Assembly: GCA_016463765.1 (NCBI GenBank)
Contig: JAEMQS010000001.1
Location: 80,538 to 144,537 of the forward strand
DNA: 64,000 nt
Origin: Solirubrobacteraceae bacterium
GTDB lineage: Bacteria > Actinomycetota > Thermoleophilia > Solirubrobacterales > Solirubrobacteraceae
Direction: 5' to 3'
Shown: positions 16,405-24,473 of the stretch, one piece after another
Layout of the letters: each line of letters starts with the position of its first letter
How positions within the stretch are numbered: position 1 is the stretch's first letter
Made by a program: the position numbers and the translations under genes
The notes under the pieces: generated by a model
Told to the model about the DNA's origin: nothing
Seen by the model: the letters and a program-made list of their open reading frames with translations, nothing else
Databases searched by the model: none

Positions 16405-17732
16405 CGACCTACGACCACGACGTCATCGCCGTCGGGCTCGGCCCGTTCAACCTCGGCCTCGCCGCCCTGCTCGAGGGGGTGCCCGAACTGAACGCCGCGG
16501 TCTTCGAGCAGCGCGAGGGGTTCGCCTGGCACCCCGGCCTGATGCTGCCCGACAGCGAGGTGCAGGTCCCCTTCCTCGCCGACCTCGTCACCCTCGCCGA
16601 CCCCACGAGCCCCCACTCGTTCCTGAACTACCTGCACGAGCGCGGGCGCCTCTACCGCTTCTACTTCCACGAGCGCCTGCACCTGCTGCGCAGCGAGTTC
16701 GACGCGTACTGCCGGTGGGTCGCCGAGCGCCTGCCGAGCATCCGCTTCCGCCACCGGGTGACGGCGGTCGAGCCGCTGCGCGACGGCGGCTGGTCGGTCA
16801 CCGTCCAGTCCCCGAACGGCCTGGCGACGAAGACCGCGCGCCACGTGGTCCTCGGCGTCGGCGGGGTGCCGTTCGTCCCGGCCTGCGGGGTGCCGCACCT
16901 GGGCACGAGCGTCCTGCACTCCGGCGACTACCTCACGCACCGCGACCAGCTGCGGGCGGCGCGGTCGGTCACCGTGATCGGGTCGGGCCAGAGCGCGGCC
17001 GAGGTCTTCTGCGACCTGCTGGAGGCCATGGACCCCGGCGGCACGCAGCGCCTGGACTGGTTCACGCGGTCGCGCGGGTTCCTGCCGATGGAGTACTCCA
17101 AGCTCGGGCTCGAGCACTTCACGCCCGAGTACACGTCGTGGTTCCACGGCCTGTCGCCCGAGCGCCGCGACGAGCTGCGCGCGGGCCAGGACCTGCTCTA
17201 CAAGGGCATCTCGATGGAGACGAGCGCGCGGATCTACGACGCGCTCTACGCCCGGACGGTCGAGCGCGACGAGCTGCCGGTGCAGTACCGCTCGACGTGC
17301 GAGGTCGTGGAGGTCGCGCCCAGCGACCGGGGCGACGCGTGCTGGTGCCTGCGCCTGCGCCACCGCGACGAGGACACGGAGTTCGACCACCACACCGACG
17401 CCGTCGTCTTCGCCACCGGCTACCGCGACGCGCCGCTGCCGGTGCCGCATCCCGAGTCGCTCTTCGCGCTCGACGCGCAGGGCCGGCCCGAGATCGACCT
17501 GGACTACCGCGTGCGCCTGCGCGACGGCCGGCCGTCCACCCTGTTCGTGCAGAACGCCGAGCTGCACACGCACGGCGTCGGCACGCCCGACCTGGGCCTG
17601 GCCGCACACCGCAACGCGGTGATCATCAACGGCATCCTGGGGCGCGAGCGCTATGCGGTGCGTGACCGCAACGTCTTCCAGCGATTCGGCAGTCCGGACG
17701 GCACGCGAGCGGCCGGGGAGCGCGCGGCGTGA
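16401..17732 (+). CDS. rhbE: Diamine N-monooxygenase, lysine/ornithine N-hydroxylase family (RhbE-like)
   Basis: 443 aa from ATG 16401. A flavin-dependent N-hydroxylating monooxygenase. The FAD motif GLGPFNLG is at residues 12-19, the NADPH-binding GSGQSAAE near residue 194, and the closing motif ATGYRDAPLP near 340. The C-terminal DLGLAAHRNAVIINGILG is typical of IucD/RhbE. It uses NADPH and O2 to hydroxylate a primary amine; gene context makes 1,3-diaminopropane the likely substrate. Overlaps both neighbours by 4 bases. Confidence 0.93.
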   Translation: MTTYDHDVIAVGLGPFNLGLAALLEGVPELNAAVFEQREGFAWHPGLMLPDSEVQVPFLADLVTLADPTSPHSFLNYLHERGRLYRFYFHERLHLLRSEFDAYCRWVAERLPSIRFRHRVTAVEPLRDGGWSVTVQSPNGLATKTARHVVLGVGGVPFVPACGVPHLGTSVLHSGDYLTHRDQLRAARSVTVIGSGQSAAEVFCDLLEAMDPGGTQRLDWFTRSRGFLPMEYSKLGLEHFTPEYTSWFHGLSPERRDELRAGQDLLYKGISMETSARIYDALYARTVERDELPVQYRSTCEVVEVAPSDRGDACWCLRLRHRDEDTEFDHHTDAVVFATGYRDAPLPVPHPESLFALDAQGRPEIDLDYRVRLRDGRPSTLFVQNAELHTHGVGTPDLGLAAHRNAVIINGILGRERYAVRDRNVFQRFGSPDGTRAAGERAA

Positions 17733-19576
17733 CGCTCGTGGACGCGCTCACCACGGAGCGATGGGCGCGCGCGAACCGCGAGCTCATCGCGAAGGTCCTG
17801 ACGGAGTTCGTCTACGAGGACATGCTCGCGCCCGAACGCGACGGCGACGACTGCACCCTGGTGCTACCCGACGGTCGGGTGCTGCGGTGGACCGCGGCGC
17901 GCCGCATCCTCGGCCACTGGCGGGCGGACCCGGCGAGCGTGCGGCTGACCGACACCGACGGCGCGGACCTTCCGCTCCTCGACGCGGACGCGCTCACGGC
18001 CCTGCTCGCGCCCGTGATCGGCGCGGACGCGACGACGACCGCGGGGCTCGTCGGCGAGGTCGCCCAGACGCTACTGGCGGACGTCGTGCAGCTGCGCGAC
18101 GGCCGGCCGGTCGCCCACCTGCTCGACGCCGACGCCGCACAGCTCGAAGGCGAGCTGCGCGGCCACCCGTGGATCTGCGCGAACAAGGGGCGGATCGGCT
18201 TCGACGCCGACGACCTCGCGACGTTCGCCCCCGAGGCGCAGCGGCCGATGCGGCTGCCGTGGCTGGCGGTCGACCCCGCGCGGGCCGACACCCGGCAGGT
18301 CGGTGGCCTCACGCACCACGACGTCGTGCGCGAGCAGGTCGGCGACCTCGGGTTCGACGCGCTGCGCGAACGGGCCGCCGCCGGAGGCCTCGATCCCGGG
18401 ACCGCCGTCTACCTCCCCGTCCACCCGTGGCAGTGGCGGGAGAAGATCGTGGCGCTGCACGCCGGCGACCTCGCGCGCGGGACGATCGTGCCGCTCGGCG
18501 AAGCCCCGCCGCGGTACCTGCCGCAGCAGTCGATCCGCACCTTCGCCGACGTCACGGATCCGTCGCGGCGCTTCCTCAAGCTGCCGATCTCGATCCTGAA
18601 CACGAGCGTCTACCGCGGCCTGCCGCGTGAGCGCGCGCTCGCCGCTCCCGCGCTCACGTCCTGGTTTCGCAGGTGCTGTGAGAGCGATCCGTTTCTGCGC
18701 GAAGCCGGGCTGCGGCTGCTCGGCGAGGTCGCCAGCGTGTCGGTCGCCCACCCTGGGTTCGCCTCGATCGACGGCGTGCCCTACCAGCACACCGAGATGC
18801 TCGGCGCGATCTGGCGCGACCCGGTCGCCCCGCTGCTGGCCGACGGCGAGCGGGCGATCAGCCTCGCCGCGCTGCTGCACCGCGACCCGGCGGGCGACGG
18901 GTTCGCCGCCGCGCTCATCACGCGCTCCGGGCTGAGCGCCGCCGACTGGGTGGCCCGCCTGCACGAGGTCACGCTGCCGCCGCTGCTGCACGTCCTCTAC
19001 CGCTACGGGGCGACGTTCTCGCCCCACGCGCAGAACTGCCTGCTCGTGCTGCGCGACGACGTGCCGTGCGGGCTGATCGTCAAGGACTTCGTCGACGACG
19101 CGATCGTGAGCGCCGAGCGGCTGCCCGAGCATGAGGACATGCCCGCCGACGTCCGTGCGGCGCTGGGAGACGGCGTCGAGGCCGACGTCATCGTGCAGTG
19201 GATCCAGAGCGGGCTGCTCGTCTGCGTGCACCGGTTCCTCTCCGAGTTGCTGCTCGAGGATCTGGGGCTGGCCGAGGAGGAGTTCTGGGCGCTGGCCGAG
19301 CACGCGGTCCGGTCGTACCAGGACCGCTTCGAGGACGAGCTCGGCGACCGCTACGAGCTGTTCCCGATCGACGCGCCCGCGTTCGTCAAGCTCTGCCTGA
19401 ACCGCGTGCGGGTGCTCGGCCGCGGCTACGCCGACGATGCCGAGCGGCCGATCGCGTCGGCGTCTGGCTGGCTGGAGAACCCGCTGGCGTGGAACGACTC
19501 GCCCGGAGGCTCGCCGTTCCATTGCGAGAACTCGCCAGAGGCTCCTTCTCGCGGGCTGGTGCCGACTCATGACTGA
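17729..19576 (+). CDS. rhbF: NRPS-independent siderophore synthetase, IucA/IucC family (RhbF-like)
   Basis: 615 aa from GTG 17729. The IucA/IucC signatures are VYLPVHPWQWREKI, LPQQSIRTFADVT and RRFLKLPISILNTSVYRGL, then YGATFSPHAQNCLLVL with VKDFVDD in the C-terminal part. The KLPISILNTSVYRG stretch fits enzymes acting on a citryl monoamide to complete the second amide. Together with RhbC it should make a citrate bis-amide. Its last 8 bases overlap the second acyltransferase. Confidence 0.92.
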   Translation: MTLVDALTTERWARANRELIAKVLTEFVYEDMLAPERDGDDCTLVLPDGRVLRWTAARRILGHWRADPASVRLTDTDGADLPLLDADALTALLAPVIGADATTTAGLVGEVAQTLLADVVQLRDGRPVAHLLDADAAQLEGELRGHPWICANKGRIGFDADDLATFAPEAQRPMRLPWLAVDPARADTRQVGGLTHHDVVREQVGDLGFDALRERAAAGGLDPGTAVYLPVHPWQWREKIVALHAGDLARGTIVPLGEAPPRYLPQQSIRTFADVTDPSRRFLKLPISILNTSVYRGLPRERALAAPALTSWFRRCCESDPFLREAGLRLLGEVASVSVAHPGFASIDGVPYQHTEMLGAIWRDPVAPLLADGERAISLAALLHRDPAGDGFAAALITRSGLSAADWVARLHEVTLPPLLHVLYRYGATFSPHAQNCLLVLRDDVPCGLIVKDFVDDAIVSAERLPEHEDMPADVRAALGDGVEADVIVQWIQSGLLVCVHRFLSELLLEDLGLAEEEFWALAEHAVRSYQDRFEDELGDRYELFPIDAPAFVKLCLNRVRVLGRGYADDAERPIASASGWLENPLAWNDSPGGSPFHCENSPEAPSRGLVPTHD

Positions 19577-20186
19577 CCGCGTGACAACCCCGCTGCTCAC
19601 CGAGCGCGCCGCCTACGAGGAGCACGATCCCGTCCTCGGCCGCCGGATCTGGTGCCGCCAGATGGACCCCGAGCACGACACCGACATCCTCCACAGCTGG
19701 ATGAACCGGCCGCACGTCTCGGAGTTCTGGGAGATGGACTGGCCGCGCGACTGGATCCGCGACTACCTCCAGCGCCAGCTCGACGACCCCGGCCGCGCGC
19801 CGTACATCGGCTTCGTCGACGAGACCCCTGTCGGCTACGTCGAGGTCTACGACCCGTTCGCCGACGTCCTCGGCGCGTACGCCCCGCTGCGCGACGGCGA
19901 CCTCGGCTGTCACGTCCTCATCGGCGAGGAGGAGTACCTCGGGCGCTACAGCGTGTCGCTCGGGCGGGCGACGATGCGGTTCCTCTTCAAGCGCCCGGAG
20001 GTGCAGCGACTCGTCGGCGAGCCCGACGTGCGCAACGAGAACTTCCTCTCGCTCCTGGCCTTCCTGGGCTACAAGAAGCAGGGCGAGCTCGACCTGCCCG
20101 ACAAGCGCGCGGCGTTCATGGTCGCCGAGCGGGGCGATGTGGAGCGGCTCTCTGGGGGCCGCCGGCGGCGGAGGGTCGTGGGGTGA
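19569..20186 (+). CDS. Second GNAT acyltransferase of the siderophore operon (IucB/AlcB/MbtK type)
   Basis: 205 aa from ATG 19569. Signature LHSWMNRPHVSEFWEMDWP, then YIGFVDETPVGYVEVYDP, LGCHVLIGEEEYLGRYSVSLGRATMRFLF and the closing GEPDVRNENFLSLLAFLGY. This is the siderophore-type acyltransferase fold, distantly related to the RhbD-like protein upstream. In rhizobactin 1021 and acinetoferrin a medium-chain acyl group is added, so one of the two enzymes may load a fatty acyl chain and the other acetyl. A Gly/Arg-rich tail (GGRRRRRVVG) ends the protein. Alternatively it acetylates for a symmetrical schizokinen-like product. Confidence 0.88.
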   Translation: MTDRVTTPLLTERAAYEEHDPVLGRRIWCRQMDPEHDTDILHSWMNRPHVSEFWEMDWPRDWIRDYLQRQLDDPGRAPYIGFVDETPVGYVEVYDPFADVLGAYAPLRDGDLGCHVLIGEEEYLGRYSVSLGRATMRFLFKRPEVQRLVGEPDVRNENFLSLLAFLGYKKQGELDLPDKRAAFMVAERGDVERLSGGRRRRRVVG

Positions 20187-21070
20187 GCGCTCCGGCGCTC
20201 GCGCTCGACGACGTCCACCGCAGCTACGGCGACCGCGTCGCCCTGCGGGGGGTGACGCTCGCGGTCGCGCACGGTGAGGTGTGTGCGCTGCTGGGCCCGA
20301 ACGGGGCGGGCAAAAGCACCCTCGTCGGGCTGGCCGCGGGGCTGGCGTCGCCCGATCGCGGGACGGTGCGCGTCGTCGGCGATGATCCGCGGACACCGCC
20401 GCGCCAGGTGGGCGTCGCCCCGCAGGAGATCGGCATCTACCCGACGCTGACCGTTGCACAGAACCTGCGCGGGTTCGGTGAGCTGGCGGGGCTGCGGCCG
20501 CGTGCCGCCCGCGCACGGGCACTCGAGCTCGCGGCGCTGCTGCTGCTCGACGACCTGCTCGACCGCCGCGCCGGAGAGCTGTCGGGTGGCCAGCAGCGGC
20601 GGCTGCACACCGCGATCGCGCTCGTGGCGCGCCCGCCGGTCGTCCTCCTCGACGAGCCGACCGCCGGCGCCGACGTGCAGACCCGCCACGCGATCCTCGA
20701 GGTCGTGCGCACGGTCGCCGCCGACGGCGCGGCGGTGCTCTACGCGACGCACTACCTGCCCGAGGTCGAGCAGCTCGACGCGCGGGTCGTGCTGCTCGCC
20801 GGCGGCGCGGTGCTCGCGGCGGGCACGGTGCGTGAGCTGGTCGCCGCCCATGCGAGGTCGGCCATCGAGCTGCGTTTCTCCGACGGGGAGATCCGCCACA
20901 TCGGGGTCGACGACCCGGCTCCGGAGCTGCCCGCGGTCCTTGCCGCGTTGGGCGATGCGACCGAGCGGCTCGCCGCCGTCGAGCTGCGACGCCCCTCGCT
21001 GGAGACTGCGTACCTGGCGCTGACCGGCGATGGGTCCGCGACCGTCGCGCCCGAGGCGGTGCCGGCATGA
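20183..21070 (+). CDS. ABC-2 type exporter, ATP-binding protein
   Basis: 295 aa from GTG 20183 (GTGA overlap). Walker A GPNGAGKST (residues 38-46), signature ELSGGQQRRL, Walker B VVLLDEPTAG and switch His in ATHYLPE are all intact. The C-terminal ~70 residues are the usual DrrA/CcmA-like extension. It pairs with the ABC-2 permease that follows with a 4-base overlap. Placement at the end of the biosynthesis operon suggests export of the finished siderophore. Confidence 0.93.
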   Translation: MSAPALALDDVHRSYGDRVALRGVTLAVAHGEVCALLGPNGAGKSTLVGLAAGLASPDRGTVRVVGDDPRTPPRQVGVAPQEIGIYPTLTVAQNLRGFGELAGLRPRAARARALELAALLLLDDLLDRRAGELSGGQQRRLHTAIALVARPPVVLLDEPTAGADVQTRHAILEVVRTVAADGAAVLYATHYLPEVEQLDARVVLLAGGAVLAAGTVRELVAAHARSAIELRFSDGEIRHIGVDDPAPELPAVLAALGDATERLAAVELRRPSLETAYLALTGDGSATVAPEAVPA

Positions 21071-21834
21071 GTCCGTGGCTGGCGGTGCTGCGCACCGAGG
21101 GTCGGCTGCTTCGGGGCGACCCGGTGCCCGCCGTCGTCCTCATCGCGATGCCCGTCGTGCTGATGGCGCTGCTCAGCACGGCGCTGGGCGCGACGCTCGC
21201 CGCCGAGGGCCACCCAGGTGCCCCGGGCTCGGCGCAGACCGTGCCGGGCATGGCGTGCGTCTTCGCGTTCTTCGGGGTCGGCATCGTGGGGTTCGCGGTG
21301 TTCCGCGAGCACGGCTGGCGGACCTGGCCGCGGCTGCGCGCGGCGGGTGCCGAGGGCGGCGGCCTGGTGGCTGGCAAGCTCGCGGTCCCGGCACTGTTGC
21401 TCGTCGGCCAGCACGTCGTGCTGTTCGGCATCGGGGTGCTGTTCCTCGACCTGGTCGTGGAGGGCTCGTGGGCGGCGATCGCGCTGACCGCGGCGGTCTA
21501 CGGGGCGATGGTGCTCCTGGCCGGCTTGGCGGCGGTCGCGGTGCTGTCGACCGTGCAGCAGGTCAACGCGGTGACGAACCTCGGCGCGATGGTCGCCGGC
21601 GGGCTGGGTGGCGGGTTCGTCCCGGTCGACGCCCTGCCGGAGTGGGTGCAGCCGATCGCTCCCATCTCGCCGGTGTACTGGGCGATGGAGGCGTACAACG
21701 ATGTCGTGCTCGACGGGGGTGGCGTCGGAGATGTGCTCGGGCCGGTCGGGGTGCTGGTCGGGTTTGCGCTGGTGTTCGGGGTGGTCGCCCTGCGGGGGTT
21801 GCGGGGGGATGCGCCGAAGCGGACGTGGGGCTGA
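21067..21834 (+). CDS. ABC-2 type exporter, permease protein
   Basis: 255 aa with about six hydrophobic segments, including VVLIAMPVVLMALLS near the N-terminus and VLVGFALVFGVVALRG near the end. It carries the ABC-2 family stretch VNAVTNLGAMVAGGLGGGFVPVDALPEWVQPIAPISPVYW (key: NxGAMVAGGLGGGFVP and ISPVYW). It forms the membrane channel for the preceding ATPase. A 7-bp inverted repeat CTGACCG/CGGTCAG (21831-21861) straddles its stop codon and could end the operon. Confidence 0.9.
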   Translation: MSPWLAVLRTEGRLLRGDPVPAVVLIAMPVVLMALLSTALGATLAAEGHPGAPGSAQTVPGMACVFAFFGVGIVGFAVFREHGWRTWPRLRAAGAEGGGLVAGKLAVPALLLVGQHVVLFGIGVLFLDLVVEGSWAAIALTAAVYGAMVLLAGLAAVAVLSTVQQVNAVTNLGAMVAGGLGGGFVPVDALPEWVQPIAPISPVYWAMEAYNDVVLDGGGVGDVLGPVGVLVGFALVFGVVALRGLRGDAPKRTWG

Positions 21835-21840
21835 CCGTCG

Positions 21841-22317
21841 TTAGGGCGGCTCGTCGGTCAGCGGGGGGCGAATGAAGGACCGGGCGCGCTCGTCACTCGC
21901 GCCGTACTCGCGGAAGTTTCGACGCGCCTGGTTGAGACTCTGGTCATTCGCACCACCCTCGAAGTCGAGATCGTGGAACTGGACCGGGTCGTCCTCCCAG
22001 AAGCAGACCGAGCAGATGTCGTAGGTCCCGGTCGGAGGCTCGCCAAGTGTCCAATGGCCGCAGCAGGGGCACGGGTATCGGCGCCCGTACGGGGTCTCGC
22101 GCGCCGCGAGGTCGTGTGCCGCCTCGACGAACCAGTCGGGCCATCTCCCGGACCCCGGCCGCAGCAGTTCCATCAGCGCATCGTGGATGTCACGTGCGGA
22201 AACGCTGAGGTCTTCGCTCCCCGCCAGGTGCACGGTCCAGCCATCGAGTTCGCCGGTGTAGGTCGCGACGATCTGGCGGCTGTCCGGGAGCGTATGGACG
22301 CGCCGATTCGCGCTCAT
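21841..22317 (-). CDS. CPCC-type cysteine-rich protein, 158 aa
   Basis: The C-terminal half has the pattern YPCPCCGHWTL, CSVCFWEDDP and GANDQSLNQARRNFREYG, typical of the bacterial CPCC domain with two CxxC-like knuckles likely binding zinc. The N-terminal half (about 85 residues) is an unrecognised alpha/beta segment. Families with this domain are often found as accessory or immunity-like genes, but no partner toxin is seen here. Convergent with the exporter permease. Confidence 0.7.
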   Translation of the reverse strand: MSANRRVHTLPDSRQIVATYTGELDGWTVHLAGSEDLSVSARDIHDALMELLRPGSGRWPDWFVEAAHDLAARETPYGRRYPCPCCGHWTLGEPPTGTYDICSVCFWEDDPVQFHDLDFEGGANDQSLNQARRNFREYGASDERARSFIRPPLTDEPP

Positions 22318-22370
22318 TCGCTCGGCGCCTCGGGACGGATCGAGCTTGACGTCATGCCGCGACCAACGCG

Positions 22371-22889
22371 CTACTCGTCAGGCAGCAGGCCGCGCTGCTC
22401 CAGCGCCTGGACGACGCTGGGTTTGTTGGCGAGGGGCACACTGGCCTCGGCACCCCAGCCCTCGAAGTGGGTGACCCCGACGGCGAAATGCTGCGCGAGT
22501 GGGACGCCGGCGCGACGGAGCGCGTCCGGGATCTGAGACGCCACGGCGACCAAGTCCCCCGGCGGAGCATCCAGTTCCCAGTCCCACGACCCCTCATCCA
22601 GGGTCGCCTCAACGCTCGCACCCGTCGCGGCAACCGTCGGCTGAGCAACGATCCGATCCGCCCGAGCTATCTCCGCATCGAGGTTCGGCCACTCCAGCGG
22701 GTACCAGGCATCCTCCGGACTGACCTCCGTCTCGTCTTCGGTACCGAGCGCGTGGATGGTCAAGTACAGCGGACCGTCGAACCAGCGAATCACGACGCGC
22801 ACCACGTCACCTGACACCGGGTGCTGCACCAGATCATCGGAGATCGCCTGCGCGAGGGCGGACGGATACTGATCAGGCTCCGTGCTCAT
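22371..22889 (-). CDS. Hypothetical protein, 172 aa
   Basis: I do not recognise the family. The protein is acidic, has no signal peptide, and contains a central FDGPLYLTIHALGTEDE stretch and a C-terminal VPLANKPSVVQALEQRGLLPDE. Same strand as the CPCC protein, 53 bases upstream of it, so the two may form a small operon. The less extreme third-position GC of this pair compared with neighbours hints at acquired cargo, by eye only. Confidence 0.55.
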   Translation of the reverse strand: MSTEPDQYPSALAQAISDDLVQHPVSGDVVRVVIRWFDGPLYLTIHALGTEDETEVSPEDAWYPLEWPNLDAEIARADRIVAQPTVAATGASVEATLDEGSWDWELDAPPGDLVAVASQIPDALRRAGVPLAQHFAVGVTHFEGWGAEASVPLANKPSVVQALEQRGLLPDE

Positions 22890-23000
22890 GGTGCGAGACG
22901 ATACGGGACCAATCAGAGCTTCAGCCCTCGCGCAGAAGCGCCTCCGCGGCGTCCCACCGCAACCTGGTCATGCGCGTCCGCGCCCCTCGTCGCTTTGCCG

Positions 23001-23029
23001 TACTCTTGATGTCAGGTATGCCTTACATC
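23001..23029 (+). promoter_or_regulatory. Leaderless promoter with full motif A palindrome
   Basis: The -10 element TACTCT (23001-23006) is followed by the operator 23008-23029: GATGTCAGGT, AT, GCCTTACATC, 15 of 18 fixed positions. The outer arms extend further, so CTTGATGT (23005-23012) pairs with ACATCAAG (23025-23032). The site covers the start codon ATG 23018. This is the most complete inverted repeat of the five sites. Confidence 0.6.
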
Positions 23030-24097
23030 AAGACGTCATCCACCCTTCTCGCCGGCGCGCTCGTCCTGCTCGCCGTGCTGCTGCCCTCCACCTCCGCCCA
23101 CGCGTCGCGCACGGTCAACGCGTGTTTCTACGACCTCAACAGCACGTGGGGTGACATCCCGATCACGATCGAGAGCACCCCCGTGCAGAGCGCCGACAAG
23201 GTCGTCCTCACGCAGACCCGGGTCAACGCCGAGCTGCCTCAGTGGGCGGCGAACTACATGTCGATCTTCGGTGACGGGCCGCAGACGCTGCAGGTCACCG
23301 CGTGGGTCGCGCTCGCCGGGCTCGGCAGCGGCGAGGGCGTGCAGGTCAAGCGCCTGGAGGGCACCGCGACGACGACCGTCACCGGTACCACCGGGACCCC
23401 GTTCGTCTTCACCGCACCCTTGCTCGAGGACACTTCCTGGACCCCCGCGGCCGCCGCGCTGACGTTCCAGCAGGCCGGGCCCAAGGGTCTCCCGGACACC
23501 GTGCCCGCGGGCCCGAACGGCGCACCGCGCGCGACGAAGGGCAGCGTCTACATCCTGGCCCGCAAGCCTGCCCCGGGCGGCAGCGAGGTCCGCTTCACCA
23601 TCGACTGCCAGCCCGGCACCACGCCGAACGGCACGACGTCGAACAGCCCGAGCTTCACCCCCGGGCTCGCGCAGCCGTTCGCGTCCTTCACCCTCCCGGT
23701 CGGCACCCCGCTGCCGGGCGGCGGCACCACCCCGACGCCCGGTGCCGGCACCCTGACGCCGACCGTCAAGCCCATCGCGATCCGCACCACGAAGCTCGCC
23801 TTCGGCAGCAAGAGCGTCAAGGTCGCCGTGACCTGCCCGACGGGCGGACCGCCGTGCCGCGGCAGTGCCTCGGTGCGCACGCGCGGGAAGGTCAAGCTCG
23901 GCAAGCGCAGCAAGGTCCTGACGGTCGCGTCGGGCGCCTACACCGTCCCCGCCGGTGCCAAGCGCACCGTCACGCTGAAGCTCAGCAAGGACGGGACGTC
24001 GGTGCGCAAGCGCAAGAAGCAGCTCGGTGTGCAGATCTCGCTGCGCCCGAACACGGGCGGCCAGGCGATCACCAAGAACGTCACGCTCAAGCGCTGA
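23018..24097 (+). CDS. Secreted modular protein, one Cys...DC module plus C-terminal CxG domain
   Basis: 359 aa. ATG 23018 fits the -10 spacing better than ATG 23009; the signal peptide ends near TSAHA. One module runs from NACFYDLN to TIDCQPGT and shares TSWTP, LTFQQ and KGSVYI positions with the modules of the two large secreted proteins at 6243 and 8215. A Gly/Thr/Pro linker leads to the C-terminal domain with CPTGGPPC and ending VTLKR. The promoter is covered by a metal-regulator-type palindrome, so the protein is probably made under the same condition as the siderophore. Role unknown; a surface binding function is a guess. Confidence 0.78.
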   Translation: MPYIKTSSTLLAGALVLLAVLLPSTSAHASRTVNACFYDLNSTWGDIPITIESTPVQSADKVVLTQTRVNAELPQWAANYMSIFGDGPQTLQVTAWVALAGLGSGEGVQVKRLEGTATTTVTGTTGTPFVFTAPLLEDTSWTPAAAALTFQQAGPKGLPDTVPAGPNGAPRATKGSVYILARKPAPGGSEVRFTIDCQPGTTPNGTTSNSPSFTPGLAQPFASFTLPVGTPLPGGGTTPTPGAGTLTPTVKPIAIRTTKLAFGSKSVKVAVTCPTGGPPCRGSASVRTRGKVKLGKRSKVLTVASGAYTVPAGAKRTVTLKLSKDGTSVRKRKKQLGVQISLRPNTGGQAITKNVTLKR

Positions 24098-24473
24098 GCG
24101 TCACGACGGCGGTGGCGACGCCGCCGTCGTGGCTGAGCGACACGTGCACGGCCAGGTCGTCGCCCACCGCGGCGGCGACCTCGCCGTGCAACGACAGTGA
24201 CGGGCGACCGTAGGCGTCGCGGCGCACCTCGATCTCGCGCAGGTCGACGCGCCTCAGCGCGGGCGGGCGGCCCGCGCGGGAGCTCGACCACGCCTTGATG
24301 AACGCCTCCTTGGCCGCAAAGCGCGCGGCCAGGCCGCGAACCCGGTCCGGTGTGGCGTCTCGCTGTTCGGCGACGGTGAACGTGCCGTCGACGAAGCCCG
24401 ACGCCGGGTCGGCCAGCTGCTGCGCGAAGCCCTCGACGTCCACGAGGTCGAGACCCAGGCCGCGGACCGTCAC
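24087..24473 (-). CDS. acpS: Holo-[acyl-carrier-protein] synthase AcpS
   Basis: 128 aa from GTG 24473, overlapping the FAS stop codon by 4 bases (GTGA). The family motifs are present: VRGLGLDLVDVEGF, RFAAKEAFIKAW and HVSLSHDGGVATAVV. It transfers phosphopantetheine from CoA to the serine of an acyl carrier domain. Tight coupling to the FAS gene indicates that the FAS ACP domain is its target, as in mycobacteria where acpS follows fas. Its 3' end overlaps the convergent secreted protein by 11 bases. Confidence 0.95.
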   Translation of the reverse strand: MTVRGLGLDLVDVEGFAQQLADPASGFVDGTFTVAEQRDATPDRVRGLAARFAAKEAFIKAWSSSRAGRPPALRRVDLREIEVRRDAYGRPSLSLHGEVAAAVGDDLAVHVSLSHDGGVATAVVTLSA

